From NCBI RefSeq assembly GCF_001038485.1, contig NZ_LDUE01000009.1, positions 1 through 59,374 of the forward strand: DNA of 59,374 nt. Direction: 5' to 3'. Under the pieces are notes generated by a model. That model was not told the origin of the DNA. It worked only from the letters and a program-made list of their open reading frames with translations, and searched no databases. How positions within the stretch are numbered: position 1 is the stretch's first letter; the number at the start of each line of letters is the position of its first letter. The DNA is from Ornithinibacillus californiensis. GTDB lineage: Bacteria > Bacillota > Bacilli > Bacillales > Amphibacillaceae. This document shows, piece by piece, positions 44,358 through 53,185 of the stretch. Both the position numbers and the translations under genes were made by a program.

Positions 44358-46268
44358 ATGAGTAATAAAGAACAATTAATATATGCACCATTAACAGGGA
44401 ATATTATTCCGTTAGAAAAAGTACCAGACCCTACATTTGCTGAAAAAATGATGGGTGACGGGATTGCTATTGAACCGAGTGAGGGAAAAGTGGTTGCACC
44501 TTTTGATGGGGAAGTGATGCATGTTTTCCCAACAAAGCATGCGATTGGTGTGAAAACAGACCAAGGTCTTGAGGTTCTCATTCACATTGGTCTTGAAACA
44601 GTTGGTTTAAATGGCGAAGGGTTTGAGACCCATGTTAAACCTGGTGACCGTCTGAAAGCTGGTGACTTATTAGTTACATTTGATTTAGACTTTATCCGTA
44701 AACGAGCAAAAAGCATCATCACTCCAATCATCGTTACGAATGGCGATCAATTTGAAGCGTTATCAAAAACAGAGGAAAAAGATGTAGTTGCCTTAGATTC
44801 AGTCTTGTTAGGAACGAAAGTAAAAAATAGTGATGAGACTACTACTCCTAAAAAAGCTGCTTCCACGATGAAATATAGTAAAGAAGCTCAAGATATCGTT
44901 GAAGCGGTAGGTGGAGTCGATAATATCGCTGCTGCAACACATTGTGTGACCAGACTGCGATTTGCTTTAAATGATGAGGCAGAAGTAAATAAAGAGCTAC
45001 TTGAGAATTTAGATATCGTAAAAGGATCTTTCTCTGCAAATGGTCAATTCCAAGTCGTCATTGGTCAAGGTACAGTGGATAGAGTTTATGACGCCATGGT
45101 CAAAGAGTCTGGCATACAAGAAGCTTCAAAAGACGATGTAAAGGCGCTAAGTAGTAAAAAACAAAATGCACTTCAACGAGGCATTAAGACATTAGCAGAT
45201 ATTTTTATTCCGATATTACCTGCAATTGTAACGGCTGGTCTCTTGATGGGTATCAATAATATATTAGTTAACCCAATCTTTGCCGATCAACCAATTGTAG
45301 AACTATACCCGTCTTGGGCAGGCATTGCCAACATGATTAATATCATTGCCAATACAGCCTTTACCTTCTTACCAGCACTCATTGGTTGGTCAGCGGCGAA
45401 ACGATTTGGTGGTAGTGAATTATTAGGTATGGTGCTTGGGCTTATCCTTGTCCATCCAGATTTAATGAATGCTTGGGGATATGGTTCTGCTTTAACAGAA
45501 GGAAAAATCCCAACATGGAATTTATTTGGACTAGAAGTGGAAAAAGTAGGGTATCAGGGACAAGTACTGCCGGTTCTAATTGCATCTTGGGTATTAGCGA
45601 AGATTGAAATTTTCTTAAGGAAGCGAGTAGTGGAATCCTTACAATTACTAGTTGTTGCACCAATTGCATTATTAGTAACAGGTTTCTTAGCTTTCATCAT
45701 TATCGGTCCAATCACCTTCACAATAGGAACTTGGATTACTGATGGTTTAGTTGCAGTATTTGAAGCCTTCCCGATCATTGGTGGATTACTTTATGGTGGA
45801 TTATATGCGCCTTTAGTTATTACAGGAATGCATCATACATTCCTAGCTGTTGATTTACAGTTAATTGGTAGTACGGGAACTACTTTCTTATGGCCAATTG
45901 TTGCACTATCTAATATCGCGCAAGGTTCAGCTGTTTTTGCCATGATGCTTGCAGCTAGAGATGAAAAACTGAAAGGTTTAGCAGGTACTTCTGGTCTTTC
46001 TGCTTATCTTGGAATAACAGAGCCAGCTATGTTCGGTGTGAACTTACGCTATCGCTATCCATTCTTTGCTGCGATTATCGGAACAGCGATAGCAGGAGCA
46101 TTTATTACGTTTAGCGGAGTGCAAGCGAGCTCAATAGGTGTAGGTGGTATTCCGGCACCGTTATCAATCATTGCTGAGGATTGGATGTCCTTCTTATTTG
46201 GAATGGCGATTGTTATTATCGTACCATTCATCATTACTTTCCTTATTGCAAAACGTAAACTTTCTTAG
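44358..46268 (+). CDS. treP: trehalose PTS permease, fused IIA-IIB-IIC
   Basis: This 636-residue phosphotransferase permease has its glucose-type IIA domain at the N terminus (about 1-165, with the phospho-His in VLIHIGLETVGLNG). IIB follows (about 175-260, phospho-Cys in THCVTRLRFAL), then a ten-helix IIC domain with GITEPAMFGVNLRYRYPF. The IIBC part is of the trehalose subfamily; it takes up trehalose and phosphorylates it at position 6. B. subtilis TreP is IIBC only and borrows IIA, so this copy is self-sufficient. The IIA-first order is less common than IIB-IIC-IIA. Confidence 0.9.
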   Translation: MSNKEQLIYAPLTGNIIPLEKVPDPTFAEKMMGDGIAIEPSEGKVVAPFDGEVMHVFPTKHAIGVKTDQGLEVLIHIGLETVGLNGEGFETHVKPGDRLKAGDLLVTFDLDFIRKRAKSIITPIIVTNGDQFEALSKTEEKDVVALDSVLLGTKVKNSDETTTPKKAASTMKYSKEAQDIVEAVGGVDNIAAATHCVTRLRFALNDEAEVNKELLENLDIVKGSFSANGQFQVVIGQGTVDRVYDAMVKESGIQEASKDDVKALSSKKQNALQRGIKTLADIFIPILPAIVTAGLLMGINNILVNPIFADQPIVELYPSWAGIANMINIIANTAFTFLPALIGWSAAKRFGGSELLGMVLGLILVHPDLMNAWGYGSALTEGKIPTWNLFGLEVEKVGYQGQVLPVLIASWVLAKIEIFLRKRVVESLQLLVVAPIALLVTGFLAFIIIGPITFTIGTWITDGLVAVFEAFPIIGGLLYGGLYAPLVITGMHHTFLAVDLQLIGSTGTTFLWPIVALSNIAQGSAVFAMMLAARDEKLKGLAGTSGLSAYLGITEPAMFGVNLRYRYPFFAAIIGTAIAGAFITFSGVQASSIGVGGIPAPLSIIAEDWMSFLFGMAIVIIVPFIITFLIAKRKLS

Positions 46269-46279
46269 GAGTGAAATAC

Positions 46280-47941
46280 ATGCAACAAGAGCCTTGGTGG
46301 AAAAAAGCAGTCGTCTATCAAATCTATCCGAAAAGCTTTAAGGATACGACAGGTAACGGCTTAGGTGATATTAGAGGAATTATTGAAAAACTGGATTACT
46401 TGAAAAATTTAGGTGTCGACGTACTTTGGTTGACACCTATTTACCAATCCCCACAAAAAGATAATGGCTATGATATTAGTGACTATTATCGGATTGAGCC
46501 AGCCTATGGCACGATGGAAGACTTTGAAGAACTATTAGCTGAAACACATAAACGAGACATGAAACTAATTATGGATTTAGTTATCAATCATACGTCAACA
46601 GAGCATGAGTGGTTTAAACAAGCATCAAGTTCAAGAGAAAATCCTTATCGTGATTTTTATATTTGGAAAGATCCTATTGATGGGAAAGAACCAAGCAATT
46701 GGATATCTAAATTTGGTGGTAATGCATGGCAATGGGATGAAAAGACAGAACAGTATTACCTGCATCTATTTGATGTAACCCAAGCAGATCTAAATTGGGA
46801 AAATGAAAAGGTTAGAGAAAAGGTCACCGAAATGATTCGTTTCTGGGCGGAAAAAGGTATTGATGGTTTCCGTTTAGACGTTATTAACTTAATATCCAAA
46901 GATCAGGAATTCCCTAACGATAGTACTGGTGATGGGAGAAAATATTATACAGACGGCCCTCGCGTACATGAATACTTACACGAAATCAATCAAGCAGCAT
47001 TTTCACCTTATAACATGATGACCGTAGGGGAAATGTCTTCTACAACGATAGATAACTGTGTGCTTTATACGAATCCTAAAAGAAAAGAATTAGATATGAC
47101 TTTTCAATTCCACCATCTAAAAGTGGATTATCCGAATGGTGAGAAGTGGACAAAGGCCCCATTTGATTTCCTTGCACTTAAAAAGATTCTATCTGATTGG
47201 CAAGTTGGAATGCATGAAGGTGGAGGGTGGAATGCACTCTTTTGGTGTAACCATGACCAACCACGAGCGGTTTCCCGATTTGGCGATGATGAAGAATACC
47301 GAGTTGAATCCGCTAAGATGCTTGCAACAACGATCCATATGATGCAAGGTACCCCATATATTTATCAAGGTGAAGAAATCGGTATGACAAACCCCGGCTT
47401 CTCCGAAATAGACAAATATCGTGATGTGGAATCACTGAATGCCTATAAGCTACTACAACAAGAGGGAAAAACAGAAGAAGAAATTATGGGGATTTTAAAA
47501 CAGAAATCCCGTGATAATGCAAGAACACCAATGCAATGGTCCAGTGAAAAAAATGCAGGATTCACTTCGGGAACCCCTTGGATTGCACCAGCTAGTAATT
47601 ACCAGAATATAAATGCGAAAAAAGAATTGCTCACGAAAGACTCTATCTTTAATCATTACCAGGAATTGATAGCCTTGCGAAAAAAATATGATATTATTAC
47701 CTATGGGGACTATCAATTACTATTAGATAGTGATCCTAAAATATTTGCTTATACACGAAATTGGAACGGAGAAAGATTGATTGTGGTGAACAACTTCTAT
47801 GGAGAGGAAGCGACTGTAGAACTTCCATTAGATTGGAAGGAAGAAACAGAAGTATTAATCTCCAATTACGTAGATTCTCCGAATGCTTCTTCTAGCTTTA
47901 CTCTTAGACCATATGAGTCCATCGTGTACTATGCAAAATAG
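46280..47941 (+). CDS. treA: trehalose-6-phosphate hydrolase (phospho-alpha,alpha-trehalase)
   Basis: This GH13 enzyme of about 553 residues cleaves trehalose-6-P to glucose and glucose-6-P in the cytoplasm. The ATG at 46280 lies 8 bases after AGGAG, and the upstream GTG overlaps that site. Conserved regions are DLVINHTS, GFRLDVINL with the nucleophile Asp (about residue 198), TVGEMSS with the acid/base Glu, and FWCNHDQPRAVSRFGDD. The segment EFPNDSTGDGRKYYTDGPRVHEYLHEI is typical of TreA. It is coupled to treP. Confidence 0.93.
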   Translation: MQQEPWWKKAVVYQIYPKSFKDTTGNGLGDIRGIIEKLDYLKNLGVDVLWLTPIYQSPQKDNGYDISDYYRIEPAYGTMEDFEELLAETHKRDMKLIMDLVINHTSTEHEWFKQASSSRENPYRDFYIWKDPIDGKEPSNWISKFGGNAWQWDEKTEQYYLHLFDVTQADLNWENEKVREKVTEMIRFWAEKGIDGFRLDVINLISKDQEFPNDSTGDGRKYYTDGPRVHEYLHEINQAAFSPYNMMTVGEMSSTTIDNCVLYTNPKRKELDMTFQFHHLKVDYPNGEKWTKAPFDFLALKKILSDWQVGMHEGGGWNALFWCNHDQPRAVSRFGDDEEYRVESAKMLATTIHMMQGTPYIYQGEEIGMTNPGFSEIDKYRDVESLNAYKLLQQEGKTEEEIMGILKQKSRDNARTPMQWSSEKNAGFTSGTPWIAPASNYQNINAKKELLTKDSIFNHYQELIALRKKYDIITYGDYQLLLDSDPKIFAYTRNWNGERLIVVNNFYGEEATVELPLDWKEETEVLISNYVDSPNASSSFTLRPYESIVYYAK

Positions 47942-47953
47942 AAGAGGGCCACG

Positions 47954-48664
47954 ATGAAAAAGAAGTATGTAGCGATTTATGAGGATATTGCTAGTAAAAT
48001 TGAATCGAAGGAATGGTTAGCCAATGAAATGCTGCCATCTGAAAACGAATTAACCAGCATCTATGAAACATCTAGAGAAACGGTAAGAAAGGCGTTAAAC
48101 TTACTTTCGCAAAATGGATATATCCAAAAGATACAGGGAAAAGGTTCCATGGTTCTAGATGTACAAAAGTTCTCCTTTCCCGTATCAGGAATAGTTAGTT
48201 TTAAAGAACTAGCCCAAAGTCTAAACTTAAAAAGTAAAACCATAGTAACCTCGTTAGCTTATTTAAATAAAGAAAATCCAATTTATAATAAACTCGAAGT
48301 TGATGGCTATAAGATATGGGGTACAAATAGAGTCCGTGAGTTATCCGGCGAAAAGGTAATTCTGGATAAGGATTATTTCTCTGAAGAATTTGTTCCAATT
48401 CTAACAGAGGAGATCTGTGAGAAATCGATATATGAGTATATCGAAAGAGAATTGGGATTAACTATAGGTTTTGCTCACAAAGAAATTGTCGTGGAGAATC
48501 TGACAGAAGAAGACAAAGCACTATTAGACGTAGACGGCTATTCCATGGTCGTTGTCATCAAAAGCCTAGTCTACCTAGACGACGCAAAACTATTCCAATA
48601 CACCGAATCCAGACACAGACCAGACAAATTCCGATTCATCGATTTCGCAAGAAGAGTGAAGTAA
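47954..48664 (+). CDS. treR: trehalose operon repressor TreR (GntR family)
   Basis: This 236-residue regulator has an N-terminal winged helix (AIYEDIASKIESKEWLANEMLPSENELTSIYETSRETVRKALNLL, residues 7-52). A UTRA ligand-binding domain follows, up to the C terminus. TreR of this type binds TGTATATACA operators and releases them with trehalose-6-phosphate. Two such operators precede treP. It follows treA by 12 bases with GAGGG as ribosome-binding site, so the operon is autoregulated. Confidence 0.92.
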   Translation: MKKKYVAIYEDIASKIESKEWLANEMLPSENELTSIYETSRETVRKALNLLSQNGYIQKIQGKGSMVLDVQKFSFPVSGIVSFKELAQSLNLKSKTIVTSLAYLNKENPIYNKLEVDGYKIWGTNRVRELSGEKVILDKDYFSEEFVPILTEEICEKSIYEYIERELGLTIGFAHKEIVVENLTEEDKALLDVDGYSMVVVIKSLVYLDDAKLFQYTESRHRPDKFRFIDFARRVK

Positions 48665-48722
48665 GATATCTTTGTGAAGAATAGATTGTCTTTACACAAT
48701 AAATATAAAGTTTTCGCTCTGA

Positions 48723-48840
48723 GCAGCCCGTATACACGTAGACTCCTGTGGGAGAACAGGCATCGGTGAGACCCCGCAAGAGCGTTAGCTCTGAGGAGGC
48801 TCACCAGCCGCCCACGGAAAGCGAAGTGTATACGGGCTGC
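48723..48840. repeat. dispersed hairpin repeat R6 (subfamily B, reverse orientation)
   Basis: Perfect 15-bp arms GCAGCCCGTATACAC (48723-48737) and GTGTATACGGGCTGC (48826-48840) enclose CTCCTGTGGG/CCCACGG, the GGTGAG/CTCACC stem and the short inner arm AGAGCGTTAGCTCT. Orientation is opposite to R1-R5. Flanks (GCTCTGAGCAGCCCG on the left, TAGCCTAAACCGCAGCCCG on the reverse right) resemble those of R3. It lies between treR and malL. Confidence 0.92.
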
Positions 48841-48878
48841 GGTTTAGGCTAAAGAACTATACATAGGAGGTAAATACA

Positions 48879-50561
48879 ATGAAAAAAACATGGTGGAAAG
48901 AATCCGTCGTTTACCAAATATATCCACGAAGTTTTAACGATAGTAACGGAGATGGCATCGGTGATATCAACGGAATCATCCAAAAACTAGATTATTTAAA
49001 AGAACTAGGCATTGACGTTATTTGGCTATCACCTGTCTACGAATCACCAAATGATGATAATGGATACGACATCTCAGACTATCAGAAAATCATGAAAGAT
49101 TTCGGGACCATGAAAGACTGGGAGTTATTATTAGACGAAATTCATCAACGCGGAATGAAGCTTATCATGGACCTTGTTGTTAATCATTCTTCTGATGAAC
49201 ATGACTGGTTTACGGAGTCAAAAAAGTCTAAGGATAATAAATACCGTGATTATTATATTTGGCGACCTGGTAAAGACGGGAAAGAGCCGAATAATTGGAA
49301 GTCTACCTTCAGTGGCTCTGCATGGGATTATGACTCTGAAACAGATGAATATTATTTACATATCTTTAGTAAAAAGCAGCCAGACTTAAATTGGGAAAAC
49401 CCAAAACTGCGCAGGGAAATTTATGACATGATGAAATGGTGGCTTGATAAAGGAATTGATGGCTTTCGAATGGATGTTATCAACTTTATCTCGAAAGTAC
49501 CTGGATTGCCAGATGCTCTGAATCCAGATGGGGAAAAGTATGTTTCCGGCAGCAGGTATTTTATGAATGGGCCAAGAATCCATGAATTTTTACAAGAAAT
49601 GAACCAGGAAGTGCTGTCCAATTATGACATTATGACAGTAGGAGAAATGCCAGGAGTAAACGTAGAGGAAGCAAAAGACTACACAAACCTAGACCGTAAT
49701 GAACTACAAATGGTATTCCAATTTGAACATATGGACCTGGATTCCGCACCGGGTGGTAAATGGAATCTAAAGCCACTAGATTTACGTGATTTGAAAGAAA
49801 GTATCTCAAAATGGCAAACAGGATTACATGGTGTTGGCTGGAACAGCTTGTACTTAAATAATCATGATCAGCCAAGAGTGGTTTCAAGATTTGGTAATGA
49901 CCAAGAGTACCGAGTTGTATCGGCTAAAATGTTAGGCACCTTCCTGCATATGTTACAAGGAACACCTTATATCTATCAAGGTGAAGAAATTGGGATGACG
50001 AATATCCGTTTTGATTCCATAGAGGAATACAAGGACATTGAAATACTCAATATGTATAAAGAAAAGGTTATTGAAGGTAATGAGAGTCACGAGAAAGTGA
50101 TGGAATCTATCTATGTGAAGGGTAGAGATAATGCGAGAACCCCATTCCAGTGGGATAGTAGTCCAAATGGTGGGTTTACAACAGGGGAACCTTGGCTCAA
50201 GATAAATCCTAATTATAAAGAGATTAATGCAGAAGCGGCTGTATCGGATCCGAACTCGATTTACCATTATTACCGAGAATTAATTAAACTAAGAAAGACC
50301 CATCCAATTATTGTTTATGGTGATTATCAATTACTTTATCCAGAAGATGTGAAGCACTATTCCTATTTACGTACGTTAGATGAAGAGAAATTACTTGTGA
50401 TTACCAACTTTAGTGAAGAAACAATCGAGTGGAAACTACCTGAGGATCTAAACTTTACTGTTAAGGAACAGTTAATTGGCAATTATCCTGATCGTGAAGG
50501 AACTGATATCAATAACCTTATTTTAAAACCTTATGAAGCAATTGTTTATTTAGCAGAATAA
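48879..50561 (+). CDS. malL: oligo-1,6-glucosidase MalL
   Basis: This 560-residue GH13 (subfamily 31) alpha-glucosidase has DLVVNHSSDEHDWF, GFRMDVINFISK with the nucleophile Asp near residue 199, TVGEMPG with the Glu, and YLNNHDQPRVVSRFGN. The Val after the nucleophile is the residue linked to alpha-1,6 preference in this group. The long match to B. cereus oligo-1,6-glucosidase (as recalled) supports the name. It hydrolyses isomaltose-type sugars in the cytoplasm. A perfect AGGAGG precedes it. It follows the tre operon but lies beyond repeat R6. Confidence 0.9.
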   Translation: MKKTWWKESVVYQIYPRSFNDSNGDGIGDINGIIQKLDYLKELGIDVIWLSPVYESPNDDNGYDISDYQKIMKDFGTMKDWELLLDEIHQRGMKLIMDLVVNHSSDEHDWFTESKKSKDNKYRDYYIWRPGKDGKEPNNWKSTFSGSAWDYDSETDEYYLHIFSKKQPDLNWENPKLRREIYDMMKWWLDKGIDGFRMDVINFISKVPGLPDALNPDGEKYVSGSRYFMNGPRIHEFLQEMNQEVLSNYDIMTVGEMPGVNVEEAKDYTNLDRNELQMVFQFEHMDLDSAPGGKWNLKPLDLRDLKESISKWQTGLHGVGWNSLYLNNHDQPRVVSRFGNDQEYRVVSAKMLGTFLHMLQGTPYIYQGEEIGMTNIRFDSIEEYKDIEILNMYKEKVIEGNESHEKVMESIYVKGRDNARTPFQWDSSPNGGFTTGEPWLKINPNYKEINAEAAVSDPNSIYHYYRELIKLRKTHPIIVYGDYQLLYPEDVKHYSYLRTLDEEKLLVITNFSEETIEWKLPEDLNFTVKEQLIGNYPDREGTDINNLILKPYEAIVYLAE

Positions 50562-50566
50562 TGAAG

Positions 50567-50606
50567 AAAGCGGAAGAAAACAATTTGTTTACTTCCGCTT
50601 TTTATT
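50567..50606. terminator. terminator after malL
   Basis: AAAGCGGAAG pairs perfectly with CTTCCGCTTT over a loop that holds AAAC/GTTT, with TTTTTATTTT after it. It overlaps the 3' end of the minus-strand small membrane gene. Confidence 0.88.
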
Positions 50607-50771
50607 TTGTTTTTCATCGGGTATATATTTTGTGAAATATGCTGCAAATAACAAACAAATAAGGGTAAGTCCCCATGTTACTGCACCGGTCCATTGCAAA
50701 TCTATCCGTAATCCAAATACTAATATCATGGCACTTATACCGAGAAATATTGCCGTCAAATAGCGTTTCAT
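50589..50771 (-). CDS. small two-helix membrane protein
   Basis: This 60-residue protein starts at 50771 (MKRYLTAIFLGISAMILVFG), seven bases after GAGGTG. It has two membrane helices (YLTAIFLGISAMILVFGL and AVTWGLTLICLLFAAYF) and a very basic, polar tail (KYIPDEKQNKKRK). The good ribosome-binding site and sensible topology make it a likely real gene. I do not recognise the family. Confidence 0.65.
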   Translation of the reverse strand: MKRYLTAIFLGISAMILVFGLRIDLQWTGAVTWGLTLICLLFAAYFTKYIPDEKQNKKRK

Positions 50772-50898
50772 GTCATAGCACCTCAAAACGGAGACATTTA
50801 ATTATTCTTAAAACTCATGTTTATTATATACTACTATACACATATTGTGCGGGACTTAACTACTATTTTCTCTTTATAGCAATATTTCTTCTGTAAAT

Positions 50899-51333
50899 TT
50901 ACTCTTCAATAACTGTTTTGGGTTTACGTGCTAAACAAAGAATACCTGCAATTAAATAAAGAATACCACTTAGAATTCCTCCACCAGCAGTTACGATTAC
51001 ATATACAACACCAGTTGCAATAAAAATAATCCCTGCTGCTACTGGACGTTTATTTCCTTTTAAGAAAACTAGCGAAATAATACCTAAAACAATGGCTAAG
51101 ATTGGCATGAAGATTAATAAAATTCCACCTTGTGCAAGATTCATACTAAATGTTTCCTCAAGCATACCAATGTCTGAATTCGTTAATTGCATGTCCGCTT
51201 GATTATCAATCATAAAATCATATAAGTATCCTTTATTATTTTCTGCCCATACTCGTAATACACCTAATAGAACTGAGAATACATAGAACACAGTACCAAT
51301 GATTCCAAGTGTGATTTCTGCTGTACGTTTCAA
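50899..51333 (-). CDS. DUF4064 membrane protein
   Basis: This 144-residue protein has four membrane helices and the DUF4064 start MKRTAEITLGIIGTVFYV. An extracellular loop of about 40 polar residues follows, then a glycine-rich C-terminal pair (GIIFIATGVVYVIVTAGGGILSGILYLIAGILCL). Members are common in Firmicutes with no known function. A GGAGG site precedes the ATG. It is divergent from the thiolase gene. Confidence 0.8.
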   Translation of the reverse strand: MKRTAEITLGIIGTVFYVFSVLLGVLRVWAENNKGYLYDFMIDNQADMQLTNSDIGMLEETFSMNLAQGGILLIFMPILAIVLGIISLVFLKGNKRPVAAGIIFIATGVVYVIVTAGGGILSGILYLIAGILCLARKPKTVIEE

Positions 51334-51484
51334 CCTGAATTCCTCCTTTATCTTATCTACAACTATTCTATACGAAAATGAGGTTATATAGTTTCATTTT
51401 AATGATTTTTTTACACACCTATAAAAATATAGAATTGTTTGACAGTATGAATTATAATGGGGGAAAACAATGAGGTGATGCGCT

Positions 51485-52639
51485 ATGCGGGAAGTAGTTA
51501 TCATAGATGGGGTTCGCACTGCGGTTGGGAGAAAAGGCGGAGCGCTTGCAACTATTCGACCAGATGATTTGGCTGCGGAGGTATTAGAAGCTTTAATTCT
51601 TCGCACGCAAGTAGATAAAAGTGACGTTGAAGATGTCATTCTTGGCTGTGTTACACAGGTTAATGAACAAGGTGGAAATATCGCGCGAACTGCTGCTTTG
51701 ATTGCGGGGTTTCCTATTCATGTACCAGGTGTAACGATTGATCGACAATGTGGATCAAGCCAACAGGCCATTCATTTTGGTGCTCAAGCAATAGCCTCTG
51801 GTGATATGGACGTGGTTATCGCTGGTGGAGTAGAAAGTATGACGCATGCACCGATGTTTTCCAATATGGGAAAGACACAGCCGAGTGTAAAGCTAACGGA
51901 AAAATATGAAATTGTAAATCAAGGTATATCCTCCGAAAAAATCGCTGCAAAATGGGGTTTCACTCGGGAACAACTAGATGCCTATTCATTAGCCAGTCAT
52001 GAAAAAGCATTAAAAGCTATAGATAACAACATATTTGAGAAAGAAATTCTACCAGTTGAAGTGGAGGATGTAGAAGGAAATAAACAAGTATTCCAAGTAG
52101 ATGAGGGTCCTAGAAGTGATACATCCATCGAAAAACTTTCCAATCTTAAGGCAGTTTTTCAGAAAGATGGGATCATTACCGCTGGAAACGCAAGTCAAAT
52201 GAGTGATGGAGCTAGTGCAGTTCTATTGATGTCTCGTGAGAAAGCGGATGCCTTAGGAATTAAACCAAAAGCAAGAATTATTGCTCGAACGGTGGTTGGT
52301 TCAGACCCAACACTGATGCTTACTGGGCCTATTGAGGCAACAAAACGAGTGCTAGAGAAATCCGGACTGTCCATTGAAGATATTGATCGGTACGAAGTAA
52401 ATGAGGCATTTGCTCCAGTGCCCCTTGCCTGGTTGGAAGAAACAGGTGCAGATCGTGGAAAGTTGAATGTAAATGGCGGTGCAATTGCACTTGGACACCC
52501 TTTAGGTGCAACGGGAACGAAGCTGATGACGTCATTGCTATATGAACTTGAACGGATAGATGGAAGATATGGGTTATTAGCTATTTGTGAAGGAATGGGA
52601 ATGGCTAATGCCACAATAATAGAGAGAATAAAATATTGA
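51485..52639 (+). CDS. acetyl-CoA C-acyltransferase (thiolase)
   Basis: This 384-residue thiolase has the nucleophile Cys in DRQCGSSQQAIHFGAQAI (about residue 89), NEAFAPVPLAWLEE, the His in NGGAIALGHPLGATG (about 340), and the second Cys in ICEGMGMANATI (about 370). It cleaves 3-ketoacyl-CoA or condenses acetyl-CoA. The CEGMGMAN ending is of the FadA-like group found in lipid and steroid degraders rather than the CIGGGMG biosynthetic type. It stands alone, with no other beta-oxidation gene in view. The stop codon touches repeat R7. Confidence 0.9.
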   Translation: MREVVIIDGVRTAVGRKGGALATIRPDDLAAEVLEALILRTQVDKSDVEDVILGCVTQVNEQGGNIARTAALIAGFPIHVPGVTIDRQCGSSQQAIHFGAQAIASGDMDVVIAGGVESMTHAPMFSNMGKTQPSVKLTEKYEIVNQGISSEKIAAKWGFTREQLDAYSLASHEKALKAIDNNIFEKEILPVEVEDVEGNKQVFQVDEGPRSDTSIEKLSNLKAVFQKDGIITAGNASQMSDGASAVLLMSREKADALGIKPKARIIARTVVGSDPTLMLTGPIEATKRVLEKSGLSIEDIDRYEVNEAFAPVPLAWLEETGADRGKLNVNGGAIALGHPLGATGTKLMTSLLYELERIDGRYGLLAICEGMGMANATIIERIKY

Positions 52640-52999
52640 AAGAGGCTGGGACGTAACTAAATCAAAGGAATGTAAATATGAACAATCACCATATTAGCCC
52701 CGGAAATATACGGAGACTCCAGTGGGAGGATAGGCATCGGTGAGACCCCGCAAAGATGCACCTGCGTCTACGAGTAACGCTACGAAGAAGGCTTCCTCGG
52801 TGCAAGGCAGCAAGGAAGCCTATTCAAGTAGTAGCCTGGCTCACCAGCCGCCCACGGCAAGGTAGACACTGCGAGGTTTTCTCGAGCAGATGTCGCCCCT
52901 GTGCTGGAAGTAAAAGCGCAGTATATTTCCGGGGTGGGTTATGTGCACTAATAATAATGTTCGGATTTACCTTTGATAGAATTTGTCCCAGCTTTTTTT
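52639..52999. repeat. composite hairpin repeat R7 with inserted 60-bp module
   Basis: Outer ends AAAGAGGCTGGGACGTAA (52639-52656) and TTTGTCCCAGCTTTTTT (about 52983-52998) are inverted repeats. Core arms GCCCCGGAAATATAC (52697-52711) and GTATATTTCCGGGG (52921-52934) match at 14 of 15 positions. It has the long inner arm of R1 and R5 in reverse. Near 52856-52918 a module is inserted into the normally short CCACGGAAAGC segment; the same module lies in R4. The element starts at the thiolase stop codon. Confidence 0.9.
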
Positions 53000-53185
53000 G
53001 TTTGGCATATCCTCCAAAAGAACTACTTCCCTCTAAAAAATGCATGTAAAGGTGCCTCCTATGTCATATTAATACTAATCATGTTGGACAAGTTGATGTA
53101 TTTTGTAGAATAATTTAATTAAACGGAAAATTTTTCCTTTTAATGTGGTATACTACTAGTAAAAAAGTATGAGGAGCAGTTGGTC

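Noticed and set aside
8111-52999. CRISPR array
   Set aside because: The GC-rich repeats are kilobases apart and irregular, with no spacers or cas genes.
52756-53049. ORFs across R7 on both strands
   Set aside because: They lie wholly in the composite repeat, use repeat codons and have no ribosome-binding site.
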